This document shows positions 42,080 to 51,042 of a stretch of 64,000 nt of DNA, piece by piece. Origin of the DNA: DATAJX01 sp964601735 (lineage in GTDB: Bacteria; Pseudomonadota; Alphaproteobacteria; UBA2136; UBA6156); NCBI GenBank assembly GCA_964601735.1, contig CAZROO010000001.1:62001-126000 (forward strand). The letters are read 5' to 3'. Position numbers and translations under genes: made by a program. Under the pieces are notes generated by a model. The model was not told the origin of the DNA. It saw only the letters and a program-made list of their open reading frames with translations, and did no database searches. How positions within the stretch are numbered: position 1 is the stretch's first letter; the number at the start of each line of letters is the position of its first letter.

Positions 42080-44677
42080 ATGAAAATCCAGGGGGACATC
42101 AATACGCCACTGCGACCGAATATGATCGGTGATCAGTTGCCGTACCTGGAGTTCAACGACGATGCCGAATCGCAATGGTATCGCGTCCACCTGCTGCAAG
42201 ACGGCGGCCTGGGCATCTGCTGGCGCGGCCCGGTGCCCGCCAGTTACAGTCAGGACAGCGGCTACGAGCAAACCATCACCGAACTGCGTACCTTTATCGA
42301 AAGCCTGCCGGTTGATTACGAGGCCCAGTTGATTATCACCTCGCACAACGACCTCACCAAGCCGCTCAAGCGCTACCTCGCCGCTACGCCCAACCTGCCC
42401 AAGGCCGCGCAGCTCCGGCAATCGCGGGCCGATAAACTATTCGAGTCCGGTCGCCGCGGCTACGCGGTGTCCGAGCGCGGCCACACCCGCCTGCGCGAAA
42501 CCTACATGATCATTACCCTGCGCACGCCCGAACAAACCAAGCGCTTCGGTATTCTCGCGGTCATCATCGACATGCTGTTCCAGGCGTCGGCACTCATCCT
42601 CACCAGCATCGGGCTCGACGTCAGCAAATATGTCGGCCATTTCCTTGACGACACCGTCAAGGGTATCATGGGCGAGTTCCGTGAGGCCATCATGTCGGTC
42701 GAAAACACGCTCACCGACATGTTCGAGCTCGAGCGCATGCCACTGGCCGATTTGAAAGAACATTACTGGACTACCCTGGCGCCCAGCTACAAAGATCCAC
42801 AGCAGAACGTCACTGTCGACCCGCTGCGCCCGTTCCGCGAGCAGGTGGTGCCGCTGCCGTTGGAAAACGATTTCGACATCATCAAGCTGGGCAATGACTA
42901 CCACGGTGTCTGCATGCTGGCGATGATGCCCGATTCGGTGATGATGGATTACCTCGGTACCATCCGCCGCACCACGGTCAGCCAAACCACGTTCTTCTGC
43001 AACATCACCAGCTGCAGCCAGACGCTGGAAAAAGTCAAGCTCACCCTTAGCGCCGAGCTGCGCAAACGCATTGCCAGTGCCTTTAACCGCGAAGACGCCG
43101 ACGTCTACGCGCAGGAAGCGTCGGAGACCAAAACCCGTTTGTTCAGCGGCCGCAAAATCGTCTACGTCATGGTCGGCATCATCGTCTCCGGCCACAGCCG
43201 CGACCAGGTCGAGGACGATCTCCTGCGCATCAACGCCCAGTTCAAAAAACTCTCGGTGGTGCCGGACGTCGAAAAAACAATGGCACTGCAGGCCGTCAGC
43301 TACAGTTGGCCGCTGGCCTGGCGCAAGGAGTTCTCCAGCCCGTTCGCCCGCACCCGCCGCGTGATTTCCGACGACATTGCCGACCTGCTGCCGGTGCACG
43401 GCCACTGGGGCGGCCACGGCATCCCCGGCACGCGGTACGAGAAAAACTCGCCGCAGGCCGCCTACGTCAACCGCGACGGCGAAATCACTTTCTTCGACCA
43501 CACCAGCCCCGATTTCATGAACTGGCACTATGCCATTACCGGTACGTCCGGTTCCGGTAAAAGCTTCGCGGTAACCGACCTGGTGCTCCAGCTTTTCAGC
43601 GCGGGCATCGAAAAACAGTACCTGATGACCATCAAGGACGACTACGACCGCTTCGGCGAAACGATGGGCAAGCTCATTATCATCGACCTCGACCGGCAGG
43701 ACGTCTGCATCAACCCCTTCGCGGGCGAAATCTCCAAGCATCGTCTGCAGCAATGGGCTACCTCGGTCGAACTGATGATTCAGCGCGGCAATTTCCAAAC
43801 CTCGCGTGTCGAACAGCGCCTCATCGAGCAGGTGGTACAATATGCGTACGACATCGTCCCTGCCGACGACATCCTCCGTCCCACCTGGATTCAGCAGGCC
43901 TTCCTCAAATTCCCCTATGCCGACGAACCCAGCCGCGAAGCAGGCCACCAGATGGCACGCGAAATCGGCAGCTACTGCGAATCCGGCATCTACGGCAGGC
44001 TCTTTGACGCCCCGCCCAGCTTCACCGAAAAAGACAAGCTGGTGGTCTTCAACTTGCAAAATGTGCTGAATGAGAAAATCGCCGACGTCATCATCAACGC
44101 CATCTTCACCATGATTGATAACGTCATGTACACCGGCGACCGCGGCGAAAAGAAACATTTGCTGGTCGACGAAATGGTCAGCATGGTCAGCAGCAAGGGC
44201 GGCCCGGCGGTGGCCAACCAGCTCAAGCGAGCCTTCCGTACCTACCGCTCGCTCAACTGCATGTGCGGTATCGCCTCGCAAAACGAAGAAGATCTCACCT
44301 CCGAAGTCGGCCAGGCCATCATCGGCAACATCACCAAGCGCATCATCCTCAAGCCGCGGCGCGAAATGATTCCGATGTTGATGCAAACCCTCGGCCTGCG
44401 CAGCCCGCGCCACCAGAGCAACATCGCGGGGCTCGATACCAAGCCCGGCTACTTCTCCGAATTCTACCTCATCAGCCCGCACGGCGAGGTGGTTTGCCGC
44501 CTCATCCCCGACCGGCTCACTTACGCCCTGGCCACCACCACGCCCGATGACGTCGCCGAAATCCGCCGTCTGCGTGAGGAATTCGACGGCAACTGGTGGG
44601 ATGCCACGGTTACGTTTGCCGAGCGCTACCCCCACGGCGTTCGCGCTGCTCGGGCCAAGGCTCAGCAGGTTCGTTAG
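42080..44677 (+). CDS. traC: TraC (VirB4 family) T4SS ATPase
   Basis: An 865-residue cytosolic ATPase of the VirB4/TraC class required for channel and pilus assembly. The N-terminal half is the VirB4 N-domain; the C-terminal ATPase has Walker A GTSGSGKS (about 488-495), Walker B KKHLLVDEMVSM (about 691-702) and CGIASQNEEDL, the Q-type sensor motif. Length equals F TraC (about 875). RBS AAAGAGA precedes the ATG. It closes the traB-V-C run. Confidence 0.92.
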   Translation: MKIQGDINTPLRPNMIGDQLPYLEFNDDAESQWYRVHLLQDGGLGICWRGPVPASYSQDSGYEQTITELRTFIESLPVDYEAQLIITSHNDLTKPLKRYLAATPNLPKAAQLRQSRADKLFESGRRGYAVSERGHTRLRETYMIITLRTPEQTKRFGILAVIIDMLFQASALILTSIGLDVSKYVGHFLDDTVKGIMGEFREAIMSVENTLTDMFELERMPLADLKEHYWTTLAPSYKDPQQNVTVDPLRPFREQVVPLPLENDFDIIKLGNDYHGVCMLAMMPDSVMMDYLGTIRRTTVSQTTFFCNITSCSQTLEKVKLTLSAELRKRIASAFNREDADVYAQEASETKTRLFSGRKIVYVMVGIIVSGHSRDQVEDDLLRINAQFKKLSVVPDVEKTMALQAVSYSWPLAWRKEFSSPFARTRRVISDDIADLLPVHGHWGGHGIPGTRYEKNSPQAAYVNRDGEITFFDHTSPDFMNWHYAITGTSGSGKSFAVTDLVLQLFSAGIEKQYLMTIKDDYDRFGETMGKLIIIDLDRQDVCINPFAGEISKHRLQQWATSVELMIQRGNFQTSRVEQRLIEQVVQYAYDIVPADDILRPTWIQQAFLKFPYADEPSREAGHQMAREIGSYCESGIYGRLFDAPPSFTEKDKLVVFNLQNVLNEKIADVIINAIFTMIDNVMYTGDRGEKKHLLVDEMVSMVSSKGGPAVANQLKRAFRTYRSLNCMCGIASQNEEDLTSEVGQAIIGNITKRIILKPRREMIPMLMQTLGLRSPRHQSNIAGLDTKPGYFSEFYLISPHGEVVCRLIPDRLTYALATTTPDDVAEIRRLREEFDGNWWDATVTFAERYPHGVRAARAKAQQVR

Positions 44678-44807
44678 GCCACGTTTACAAGCGAAGCGTT
44701 GCCCGTCTGGCACAGGCAAGAGACAAGCTTATAAAACTCTGCGATTTACGCATGCGCTTTATGCAACTCGTTCGAGACTTTGGCCTAAATTTTGCTATCC
44801 TTAAAAC

Positions 44808-46916
44808 ATGGTCCTCAAGCGGCAACTTCCTTCGCGTGTGTCGCCCGATGAAGCTGCAAAGCCGTCGGGCCAAGGCAACGCGCCGGTAAAACCCAATATC
44901 GAAGCCGAATGGCCCGCCCCGCCCGCCGAAAAGCCTGCCGCTGCTAGTTTACCCGCCGGAGCCGAAGACATAGGAGGGGCCGAACTCCCCCCGTTGCCGC
45001 CGATTCCAGCCCTGCCGCCATTGGAGGCCGCGCCTGCCGCCGCTACCCCGGCTCCCGTCGAGGATATTTTTGAAAAGCCCGCCGTCGTGGCTGCCGAAAC
45101 GGTGCCTGCAGAACAACCTGCCGCCGAAGCCGCACCATCGCCCGTCCCTGAAGCTGCGCCCGCGCAACCGGCTGCGCCAGCCGATACAACCCCTTCCAAA
45201 CCGTCTGACGATACGCCCCGCCGCCGTGTCAAAACCCCGCGCAGCTTCACCGCCCAACCGGAAGCTACTGCCGCGCCCGCCGCTCAGGCCAAGGTTGAGA
45301 ATCCCATTGCCGAAGCACCAGAGCGTCTTGCCAGCGCGGGCGTCATCGAACCCAAACCGGCTGATCCGCTCACCGCTAACTTGCCATCTACGCCCCCGGT
45401 GGCCACCGAGCCTGCGCAACCCCAGCAGCCCGAAAATATTTTCGCCATGCCGGGCGAAGAACCTGCCGCCCCGGCGCCGCAAACGCCCGCCGCGCCGCTC
45501 GCCGCCCCGGCTTCCGACCTGCCTTGGGCCAGCGGTGCCGCCACCACCGAGGCCAAGGCCGAAACCACTTCTGCCGATACGGGTTGGGATATCGAAACCC
45601 CCGCGCCGCCCGCTGCGCCCAGCACGCCGGCGCCGCAAACGCCCGCCGCGCCGCCGCCCGATGTCTTTCGCGACGTCGCCGTCTCCCGCAGCGCCGAAGG
45701 CCCGATTCCCTCCATGCCCTGGTCCAAGCCGTCCGATGGCCGCGGCGCACCCGAGCTTCCCGCCAGCAGCATTTCCTCCAAGCCGCGCGGCGGTTCCTTC
45801 CAATTAGTACTGGCCGCCGCCGCGGTGGCGGGCGTGCTGTTCGTGGCCTACACCCTGGTGTCGCGGACCGATACCGCGCCCGAGCGCCTGGCCCGCTGGA
45901 CCGGCAGCCTGCGCGAAACGCCTGAGGTTCTGCCGGGCTCGCCCAGCAGCACCAACCCGGCGGTGCAGCCCAACCTGCAACCCGAAAAAGTCATCGCCAT
46001 GTCCGGCCAGAGCGGCACCATCCTGCCGCCGCCTGCCGTGGCTGGGGGCCCGGCCAATGCCACGTTCCAGCCCCTGCAACCCACCACCAGCGGCACCACG
46101 GTGGTCGATTTCACCGACGTCCCGCCCGGTGAGGCTGGTAAGCCCATCGTCGCCGACGGCTCCGAAAAAATGCCGGAAGACATCGGCTTCGTCGCCAGCC
46201 TGCAACAGGCCATCGCTAAAGAAAAAGCCAAGGAAGGCGGCCAGCCCGGCGCCATTCAAAAGGCCGAAGCCGACAAGGTTAACGACAAGAACCTGACGCA
46301 GGAGCAAAAGCTCAAGCGCGGCGAAGACCTCAAGGCCCAGCTCGATGACGAGCTCGCCGCCTACCGCAAGGCCTTGGCCGACGCACCCGCGCCCGCGCTG
46401 GCGCCCAAGCCGACCGATTTCTTCAAGGACAAAGGCTATATGGACGGCAAGGCCTCCGCCGCCATCGCCGCCAGCGGCACGCTGCTGCTGCCGCCCACCG
46501 CTACGTCCGGCTCCGCCGTCACCGCTGCTGCTACGGCCAAGCAAGGGGTCGAAGGCCTGCCGCCCGCCGAGCTTTACGCCCACAATCCCAAAAACCTGCC
46601 GGTGCTGCCGGAGCCCACCGAGGCCGAGCAGCCCAAAGTCCGCCAACTGGCCGATTTCAACGTCAACGTCTTCCAGCCGGAAGAGCCTCAGGTACGCATG
46701 CCCAAGGGCGTTCGGCCCAGCATCGCGGCGGGCGATTTCCCCTCGCTCGACATCCTTTCGCTGGTGCCTGGTCGCGGCCTTATTGCCTACTACCAAGGCA
46801 AGGAAGGCGTGCTGCTGGTGGGAGAAAAAGTCGCAGGCTGGCGCCTTGTCGGCGTCAACGCCACCACCGCCGAGTTCTCCAGCGGTGAAAAACGCCAGAC
46901 CGTTCGCGCCGACTGA
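44808..46916 (+). CDS. Pro/Ala-rich bitopic protein with C-terminal GspC/PilP-like domain
   Basis: A 702-residue protein. Residues 1-325 are a low-complexity, highly charged Pro/Ala/Glu region containing repeated PAAPxPQTPAAP phrases; a single membrane helix follows (about 330-350, FQLVLAAAAVAGVLFVAYTLV); the remainder is periplasmic with an Ala/Lys/Glu helical stretch (about 460-535) and a C-terminal 60-residue domain with GVLLVGEKVAGWRLVGVNATTAEFS, the beta pattern of GspC homology-region and PilP proteins that touch secretins. The cytosolic tail resembles TonB/GspC linkers. It may couple the T4SS or pilus secretin to cytosolic components. Name not assignable. Confidence 0.65.
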   Translation: MVLKRQLPSRVSPDEAAKPSGQGNAPVKPNIEAEWPAPPAEKPAAASLPAGAEDIGGAELPPLPPIPALPPLEAAPAAATPAPVEDIFEKPAVVAAETVPAEQPAAEAAPSPVPEAAPAQPAAPADTTPSKPSDDTPRRRVKTPRSFTAQPEATAAPAAQAKVENPIAEAPERLASAGVIEPKPADPLTANLPSTPPVATEPAQPQQPENIFAMPGEEPAAPAPQTPAAPLAAPASDLPWASGAATTEAKAETTSADTGWDIETPAPPAAPSTPAPQTPAAPPPDVFRDVAVSRSAEGPIPSMPWSKPSDGRGAPELPASSISSKPRGGSFQLVLAAAAVAGVLFVAYTLVSRTDTAPERLARWTGSLRETPEVLPGSPSSTNPAVQPNLQPEKVIAMSGQSGTILPPPAVAGGPANATFQPLQPTTSGTTVVDFTDVPPGEAGKPIVADGSEKMPEDIGFVASLQQAIAKEKAKEGGQPGAIQKAEADKVNDKNLTQEQKLKRGEDLKAQLDDELAAYRKALADAPAPALAPKPTDFFKDKGYMDGKASAAIAASGTLLLPPTATSGSAVTAAATAKQGVEGLPPAELYAHNPKNLPVLPEPTEAEQPKVRQLADFNVNVFQPEEPQVRMPKGVRPSIAAGDFPSLDILSLVPGRGLIAYYQGKEGVLLVGEKVAGWRLVGVNATTAEFSSGEKRQTVRAD

Positions 46917-47013
46917 GCGCGGGGTTGAGGCTGATTCTCTAACCTACTATTGACGCAGGTCTTTTGCCTCCCCATACTCCACAAAATCTACAGACCCATA
47001 AGGGAGCACGTAT

Positions 47014-47907
47014 TTGGAAATTCTCGATCTCAACCGCGTCCGCCAGATAGGGCAGGAGTACGGTTGGCCTGAACAGCAGCTCGAAATGGCGCTGGCCAAC
47101 GCCATCCGCCTTGCCTACGTCGACCGCGACATGATGGTGGAAGCCGATGTGAATCTGGACATGGGCACCATCACTGCCCGCCGCCGCAACGGCTTTGGCG
47201 AGCACGGCGCCTGGATAGATATCAACGCGCCCATCCTGCCATCCGTCAAACAGTTCATGGCAGCTATGGAGCTGCAACAGATGGGCGACAACGCCCCCGG
47301 CCGCATCGTCGAAGGCGAGGTCGCGGGCTTCCGCGACGGCGGCATCATCTACCGCCTGCCGGAAGACAAGTTCGTGTTCGTGCCCGAAAACCTGCTCTCA
47401 GTAATGGATTTTCACGAAAAGCCCGCCGTCGGTACCAAACAGGTGCTGGCGATGTGCGCCAGCGTAGAGCCGGTCAGCAAAATCCGCGTCGCCACCCGCC
47501 GCGGCAAAGAGTTCGTGGCGGCGGTGACCGAGGAATACTACCCCGAATGTGTCAGCGGCATCTGGATGGGCGCCAGCAACAGCTGGGCGGTCATCCGCAT
47601 GGCGGCCGAGCACATGAGCGCCTGGCTGGAAAAGGACGGCATCAACGTCAAGCACCTGCAAACCGTGCTGGGCCTGCGCCGCATCACGCTTATCCCGGAA
47701 GGCAAGGGCGACACCGACCAGGAGCGCCGCGACAGCGAACTCAAGCACTTCGTCAACAACGCATGGAAGGCCTGCAAAATCGCGGTGCTGGAACCCGACC
47801 GCATCGTCATCCACACGCCGCTCGATAAACAGGATCCGCGCAAACTCCGCACCTTTGCCAGCATGCTGCAAAAGCTGGCCCCGGAACGCCAGCAATCCCT
47901 GCTCTAA
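47014..47907 (+). CDS. NusA-like protein (truncated NusA paralogue)
   Basis: A 297-residue cytosolic protein. The first 55 residues (LEMALANAIRLAYVDRDMMVEADVNLDMGTITARRR) follow the NusA N-terminal RNA-polymerase-binding domain, which typically reads LxxALxxAYKKR...VEVEIDxxTGxIxVxR. Residues about 90-160 look like an S1 domain (GRIVEGEVAGFRDGGIIYRL), and EFVAAVTEEYYPECVSGIWMG recalls the LFxxEVPEIxxGxVxI entry of KH1; a KH2-like part may follow. Genuine NusA is about 500 residues; Asp/Arg-rich and AR2 repeats are absent. The start is TTG with AGGGAG seven bases before it; no ATG is near. Last plus-strand gene of the locus. Antitermination of the long tra/pil operons is an attractive but untested role. 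Confidence 0.6.
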   Translation: MEILDLNRVRQIGQEYGWPEQQLEMALANAIRLAYVDRDMMVEADVNLDMGTITARRRNGFGEHGAWIDINAPILPSVKQFMAAMELQQMGDNAPGRIVEGEVAGFRDGGIIYRLPEDKFVFVPENLLSVMDFHEKPAVGTKQVLAMCASVEPVSKIRVATRRGKEFVAAVTEEYYPECVSGIWMGASNSWAVIRMAAEHMSAWLEKDGINVKHLQTVLGLRRITLIPEGKGDTDQERRDSELKHFVNNAWKACKIAVLEPDRIVIHTPLDKQDPRKLRTFASMLQKLAPERQQSLL

Positions 47908-47939
47908 TAAAAAAGCCCCTGTAAGCCCAAAGGCCACTA

Positions 47940-49274
47940 TCAAGGGCAAGTAGCGGTGTAGATGTCGCCGCTGCTGGCAACCACCGCCGAGAGCTTGCTG
48001 CCATCGCTCGATGAGGCGATGCCGTACCAACTCTGCGAGCCTGCGGCAGTTTGGGCCATCCAGGTGGCTCCGCCGTTGGTCGAGGTATAGATGTAATTGT
48101 TGCTGGCAGTCGCTGCGAGCTTGCTACCATCGGATGACAAAGCCATGCCGCGCCAGTACTGTGAGCCTGACGCTGTCTGCTGTGTCCAGGTCGCGCCCCC
48201 GTTGGTCGAGGTATAGATGTAATCGTTGAAGGCAGCCGCCGCGAGCTTGCTGCCATCGCTCGATGAGGCGATGGTCTGCCAACTCCGTGAGCCCGCCGCG
48301 GCCTGGGGCGTCCAGGTGACGCCGCTGTCGGTCGAGGTGTAAATGTAACCGGTGCTGACGGCCGCTGCGAGTTTGGTACCGTCGCTCGATGAGGCGATGC
48401 CGTACCAACTCCGCGAGCCTGAGGCGGTGCGGGCGGTCCAGGTGGCGCCCCCATCGGTCGAGGTGTAAATGTAGCCGCCGAGAACAGCCGCTGCGAGCTT
48501 GGTGCCGTCGCCCGAGGAGGCGATGCCGTACCAATTCCGCGAGCCTGAGGCGGTGCGAGCGGTCCAGGTGGCACCGCTGTCGGTCGAAGTGTAGATGTAG
48601 TCGCCGTAGACGGTCGCCGCGAGCTTGCTGCCATCGCTCGATGAGGCGATGGTCTGCCAACTCCGTGAGCCTGAGGCGGTGCGGGCGGTCCAGGTGGCAC
48701 CGCTGTCGGTCGAAGTGTAGACGTAATTGCCGCTGGCGGCCGCGGCGAGCTTGCTGCCGTCGCTCGATGAGGCGATGCCGTTCCAACTCCGCGAGCCCGC
48801 GGCGGTCTGGTCGGTCCAGGCATAGGTGCCGCTGCAAACGCCGACCGGACTCCACTTGCCCGCGTTCATCCAGGAACTGCCGTTGCAGTACTGCAGCCGC
48901 TTGCTGGTACTGTTGAAAACGAGTTTACCGGGTGTAGAGGTGGGGTTGCTGCAATTACCGCCACCGCCGGGGTTGCTTTTGCCCATGTTGACCCACTCGC
49001 TGCCGTTGCAGAACATCATGGCATTGCTGCGGGTGTTGTAGACGACCTTCCCTTCGGGCCCGGCGGGGTTGGTGCAACTGCCGCTGGCGCCGCCGGGGTT
49101 GGCCGTTGCAAGGTTCTGCCAGGTCGTGCCATCGCAAAACATCATCACGTGCTTGCCACTGTTGTAAACCATTTTACCGGCATCCGCCGCGGGGTTGGTG
49201 CAGGCGGCAAAGGCGCCCAGCGGGGCGGCCCCGAGGGCAAGAGTCAGGCACAGGACGCGGTAACGGGGGAACAT
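47940..49274 (-). CDS. Secreted repeat protein: three Cys modules and a predicted seven-bladed beta-propeller
   Basis: A 444-residue exported protein. Signal peptide about 1-23 (PLGAFAACT). Three N-terminal modules of about 40 residues (CTNPAxxxGKxVYN...FCNGxxWxN) each have two Cys. Seven 42-residue repeats follow (WxxIASSSDGSKLAA...YIYTSTDSGATWT), each with the Asp-box/BNR-like turn STDSGATW; seven units suggest a propeller. At DNA level the units are 126-base near-identical repeats, so recent expansion is likely. Minus strand, convergent with the NusA-like gene. Secreted adhesin or surface lectin is plausible; the target is unknown. Confidence 0.8.
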   Translation of the reverse strand: MFPRYRVLCLTLALGAAPLGAFAACTNPAADAGKMVYNSGKHVMMFCDGTTWQNLATANPGGASGSCTNPAGPEGKVVYNTRSNAMMFCNGSEWVNMGKSNPGGGGNCSNPTSTPGKLVFNSTSKRLQYCNGSSWMNAGKWSPVGVCSGTYAWTDQTAAGSRSWNGIASSSDGSKLAAAASGNYVYTSTDSGATWTARTASGSRSWQTIASSSDGSKLAATVYGDYIYTSTDSGATWTARTASGSRNWYGIASSGDGTKLAAAVLGGYIYTSTDGGATWTARTASGSRSWYGIASSSDGTKLAAAVSTGYIYTSTDSGVTWTPQAAAGSRSWQTIASSSDGSKLAAAAFNDYIYTSTNGGATWTQQTASGSQYWRGMALSSDGSKLAATASNNYIYTSTNGGATWMAQTAAGSQSWYGIASSSDGSKLSAVVASSGDIYTATCP

Positions 49275-49290
49275 GCGCTCAGATGAATAA

Positions 49291-49812
49291 CTAACCGCGC
49301 AGCGCCTTCAGCACGTCCAGCACGCTGGCGCTAGAAGGCTGTGTCGGGCGGCCGATAATGCTGGCCGCCACCGTGCGCTTGGGGGCCGCCGCAACCGCGG
49401 GTGCGCGGGTTACCTGGGCAGGGGCCACAGGGGTTTCCTCACGCGTCTCCAGCCGCGAGCCGGTGGCCTGCGCGGCGCGAATCGCCTCGATGGCCGACAT
49501 CACCGGCGTACGCGTTTCCACCACCGGGGCTTGGCCGGGCAGGGCCGGCAGTGGCCCGCCAGTGACCACGCGCCGGTTCAATTGCTCCATCATCGGCTGT
49601 TGCACGCTGCTGGCCACGCCGGGCCAGCGTTTCACGTCGGTTATAATGCGCTCCATGTCCGCCAGCGTGTAAAAAGTCTGCACCTTATAAAACCGCGGCG
49701 GATACTTTTCACCTGCCATCAACAGGGCCTCGTCCTGGTCATCAGCGGTTACCGGCGCCACAAACTCCTCACCGGTCTTCAGATTCTGTAAAAACATCAG
49801 GTACGTTTTCAT
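49291..49812 (-). CDS. Hypothetical protein
   Basis: A 173-residue cytosolic protein. The N-terminal 65 residues (KTYLMFLQNLKTGEEFVAPVTADDQDEAL) form an alpha/beta domain; the rest is Ala/Pro/Thr-rich and disordered, ending in a short helix (SASVLDVLKALRG). ATG at 49812 is chosen because AGGTAGGG lies a few bases upstream in the mRNA; an upstream TTG at 49836 is less likely. Its start is 33 bases after the AI-2E permease gene, same strand. Family unknown. Confidence 0.65.
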   Translation of the reverse strand: MKTYLMFLQNLKTGEEFVAPVTADDQDEALLMAGEKYPPRFYKVQTFYTLADMERIITDVKRWPGVASSVQQPMMEQLNRRVVTGGPLPALPGQAPVVETRTPVMSAIEAIRAAQATGSRLETREETPVAPAQVTRAPAVAAAPKRTVAASIIGRPTQPSSASVLDVLKALRG

Positions 49813-49844
49813 GGTCCCTACCTTTTTCGTAAGCACAGTCTACG

Positions 49845-50909
49845 TCAGCCAACGCTCGCGCGCCACGCCTTCAGTACGCGCGGCAGCACAACACTGATGA
49901 CAACGGCGACAGGCAGCGCCATCAGTAACCCGATAATGCCGCCCACCGCGCCCCCGGCCAGCAACGCAAACATCACCCACAGCGGGTGCAGGCCCACGCG
50001 GTTGCCTACCAGCTTGGGCGTCAGCACGTATCCTTCCAGAATTTGCCCGGTGCAAAAAATCGCCGCCAGCCAAATGTACGGCTGCCAGTCCATCAGTTGG
50101 AACTGCACCAGCGCCATGGCAAACATCGTCAGCACGCCAATTGCGCCGCCAATGTAGGGCAAAAACGCCAGCATGCCGGTCATCAGGCCAATCGCCCAGC
50201 CCAGTTCAAGGTTCACGATGCTTTCCAGCGTCACGGCATAAAAAATCCCCAGGCCCAAACACACCAGAAACACCCCGCGCAGGTAAGCCGAAAGCTTCCC
50301 GTCAATCTCGTCGCGGCAGGCCTGCACCACGGGGCGCCATTTCCTGGGCAGCCAGGTAATGGCACTGCTGGTTATGTGCGGCCAGTCGGCCAGCAGGTAA
50401 AACGAAACCAGCGGCGTCATAATCGCCAGCATCAAAATGTTGAACAGCATCGCCACGCCGGTCAGGCCTTTTTGCAGTGCGCCCAAACCCAGCTCCATGC
50501 CCTTGGTGCCCACCATGCCCAGCGGGCGCAGCATGTCTTCCACCGACAGGTTCATTTTCAGGTTGCTGATGAGCGGCGAGAGCTTCGCCGGCAGAACAAA
50601 GTGCTGGAGCGTCACGAGGTACACCGGCAGGCGTTGGATAAAATTCCCCAACTGCTCAATCAGCAGCGGTATGCCAATCGCCAGTGCGGCCACCAACACG
50701 CTCACGGCAACCGCCACCGGCAGAACCGCAGCCAGGGTGCGCGGCAATCCCCAACGGGTCATGCGGTCCACCAGCGGGCTCAATAAGTAGGCCAGTACAA
50801 ACCCCACCAAAAACGGCAGCAGGATGCCGCTCTTCAGCGCCAGCAAAAGCAGCACCACCAGGGTGCCCAGAATGCCGATGGTCAACCAGAACGCACGCGA
50901 TTGTTTCAT
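49845..50909 (-). CDS. AI-2E family transporter (PerM/YdiK-like permease)
   Basis: A 354-residue polytopic protein with about eight membrane helices, grouped as pairs near the N-terminus (residues 10-45 and 60-85), a central amphipathic domain (about 100-200) and a C-terminal block including GLMTGMLAFLPYIGGAIGVL, the family signature PYxGxxxG. The family was named for autoinducer-2 export but members also act as Na+/H+ antiporters or efflux pumps, so substrate is unknown. Divergent to the SURF1-like gene across a 133-base gap with an inverted repeat. Confidence 0.9.
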   Translation of the reverse strand: MKQSRAFWLTIGILGTLVVLLLLALKSGILLPFLVGFVLAYLLSPLVDRMTRWGLPRTLAAVLPVAVAVSVLVAALAIGIPLLIEQLGNFIQRLPVYLVTLQHFVLPAKLSPLISNLKMNLSVEDMLRPLGMVGTKGMELGLGALQKGLTGVAMLFNILMLAIMTPLVSFYLLADWPHITSSAITWLPRKWRPVVQACRDEIDGKLSAYLRGVFLVCLGLGIFYAVTLESIVNLELGWAIGLMTGMLAFLPYIGGAIGVLTMFAMALVQFQLMDWQPYIWLAAIFCTGQILEGYVLTPKLVGNRVGLHPLWVMFALLAGGAVGGIIGLLMALPVAVVISVVLPRVLKAWRASVG

Positions 50910-50980
50910 GACGTTTCAGCTTCACTCATTTCCTCGCCCACGCCAAGCCTTAAGCTTTCCTTTCATGTGTTTTCTCATAT

Positions 50981-51006
50981 TGTATTCATAGTATACAGTG
51001 AATACA
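50981..51006. promoter_or_regulatory. Palindromic operator candidate between divergent genes
   Basis: TGTATTCA (50981-50988) and TGAATACA (50999-51006) are perfect inverted arms around a ten-base centre that itself contains GTATAC. This is AT-rich in a GC-rich genome and lies 37 bases before the SURF1-like ATG and 72 bases before the permease start, so it could bind a dimeric repressor or contain the promoters. Confidence 0.5.
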
Positions 51007-51042
51007 TACTTACCTTGCCTTCGCCTGTGCTATAACCGGTCC

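Noticed and set aside
42437..44719. A 760-codon open frame on the minus strand opposite traC, and similar long antisense frames opposite pilQ, the helicase-like gene and pilN
   Set aside because: They are shadows caused by high GC at third codon positions; the plus-strand products have clear family motifs and the antisense translations are His/Asp/Gly/Val-rich without motifs.
47985..48810. Regular 126-base spacing of similar sequences, at first glance array-like
   Set aside because: The repeats are in-frame coding units of a secreted protein; there are no short repeats with unique spacers and no cas genes, so not CRISPR.
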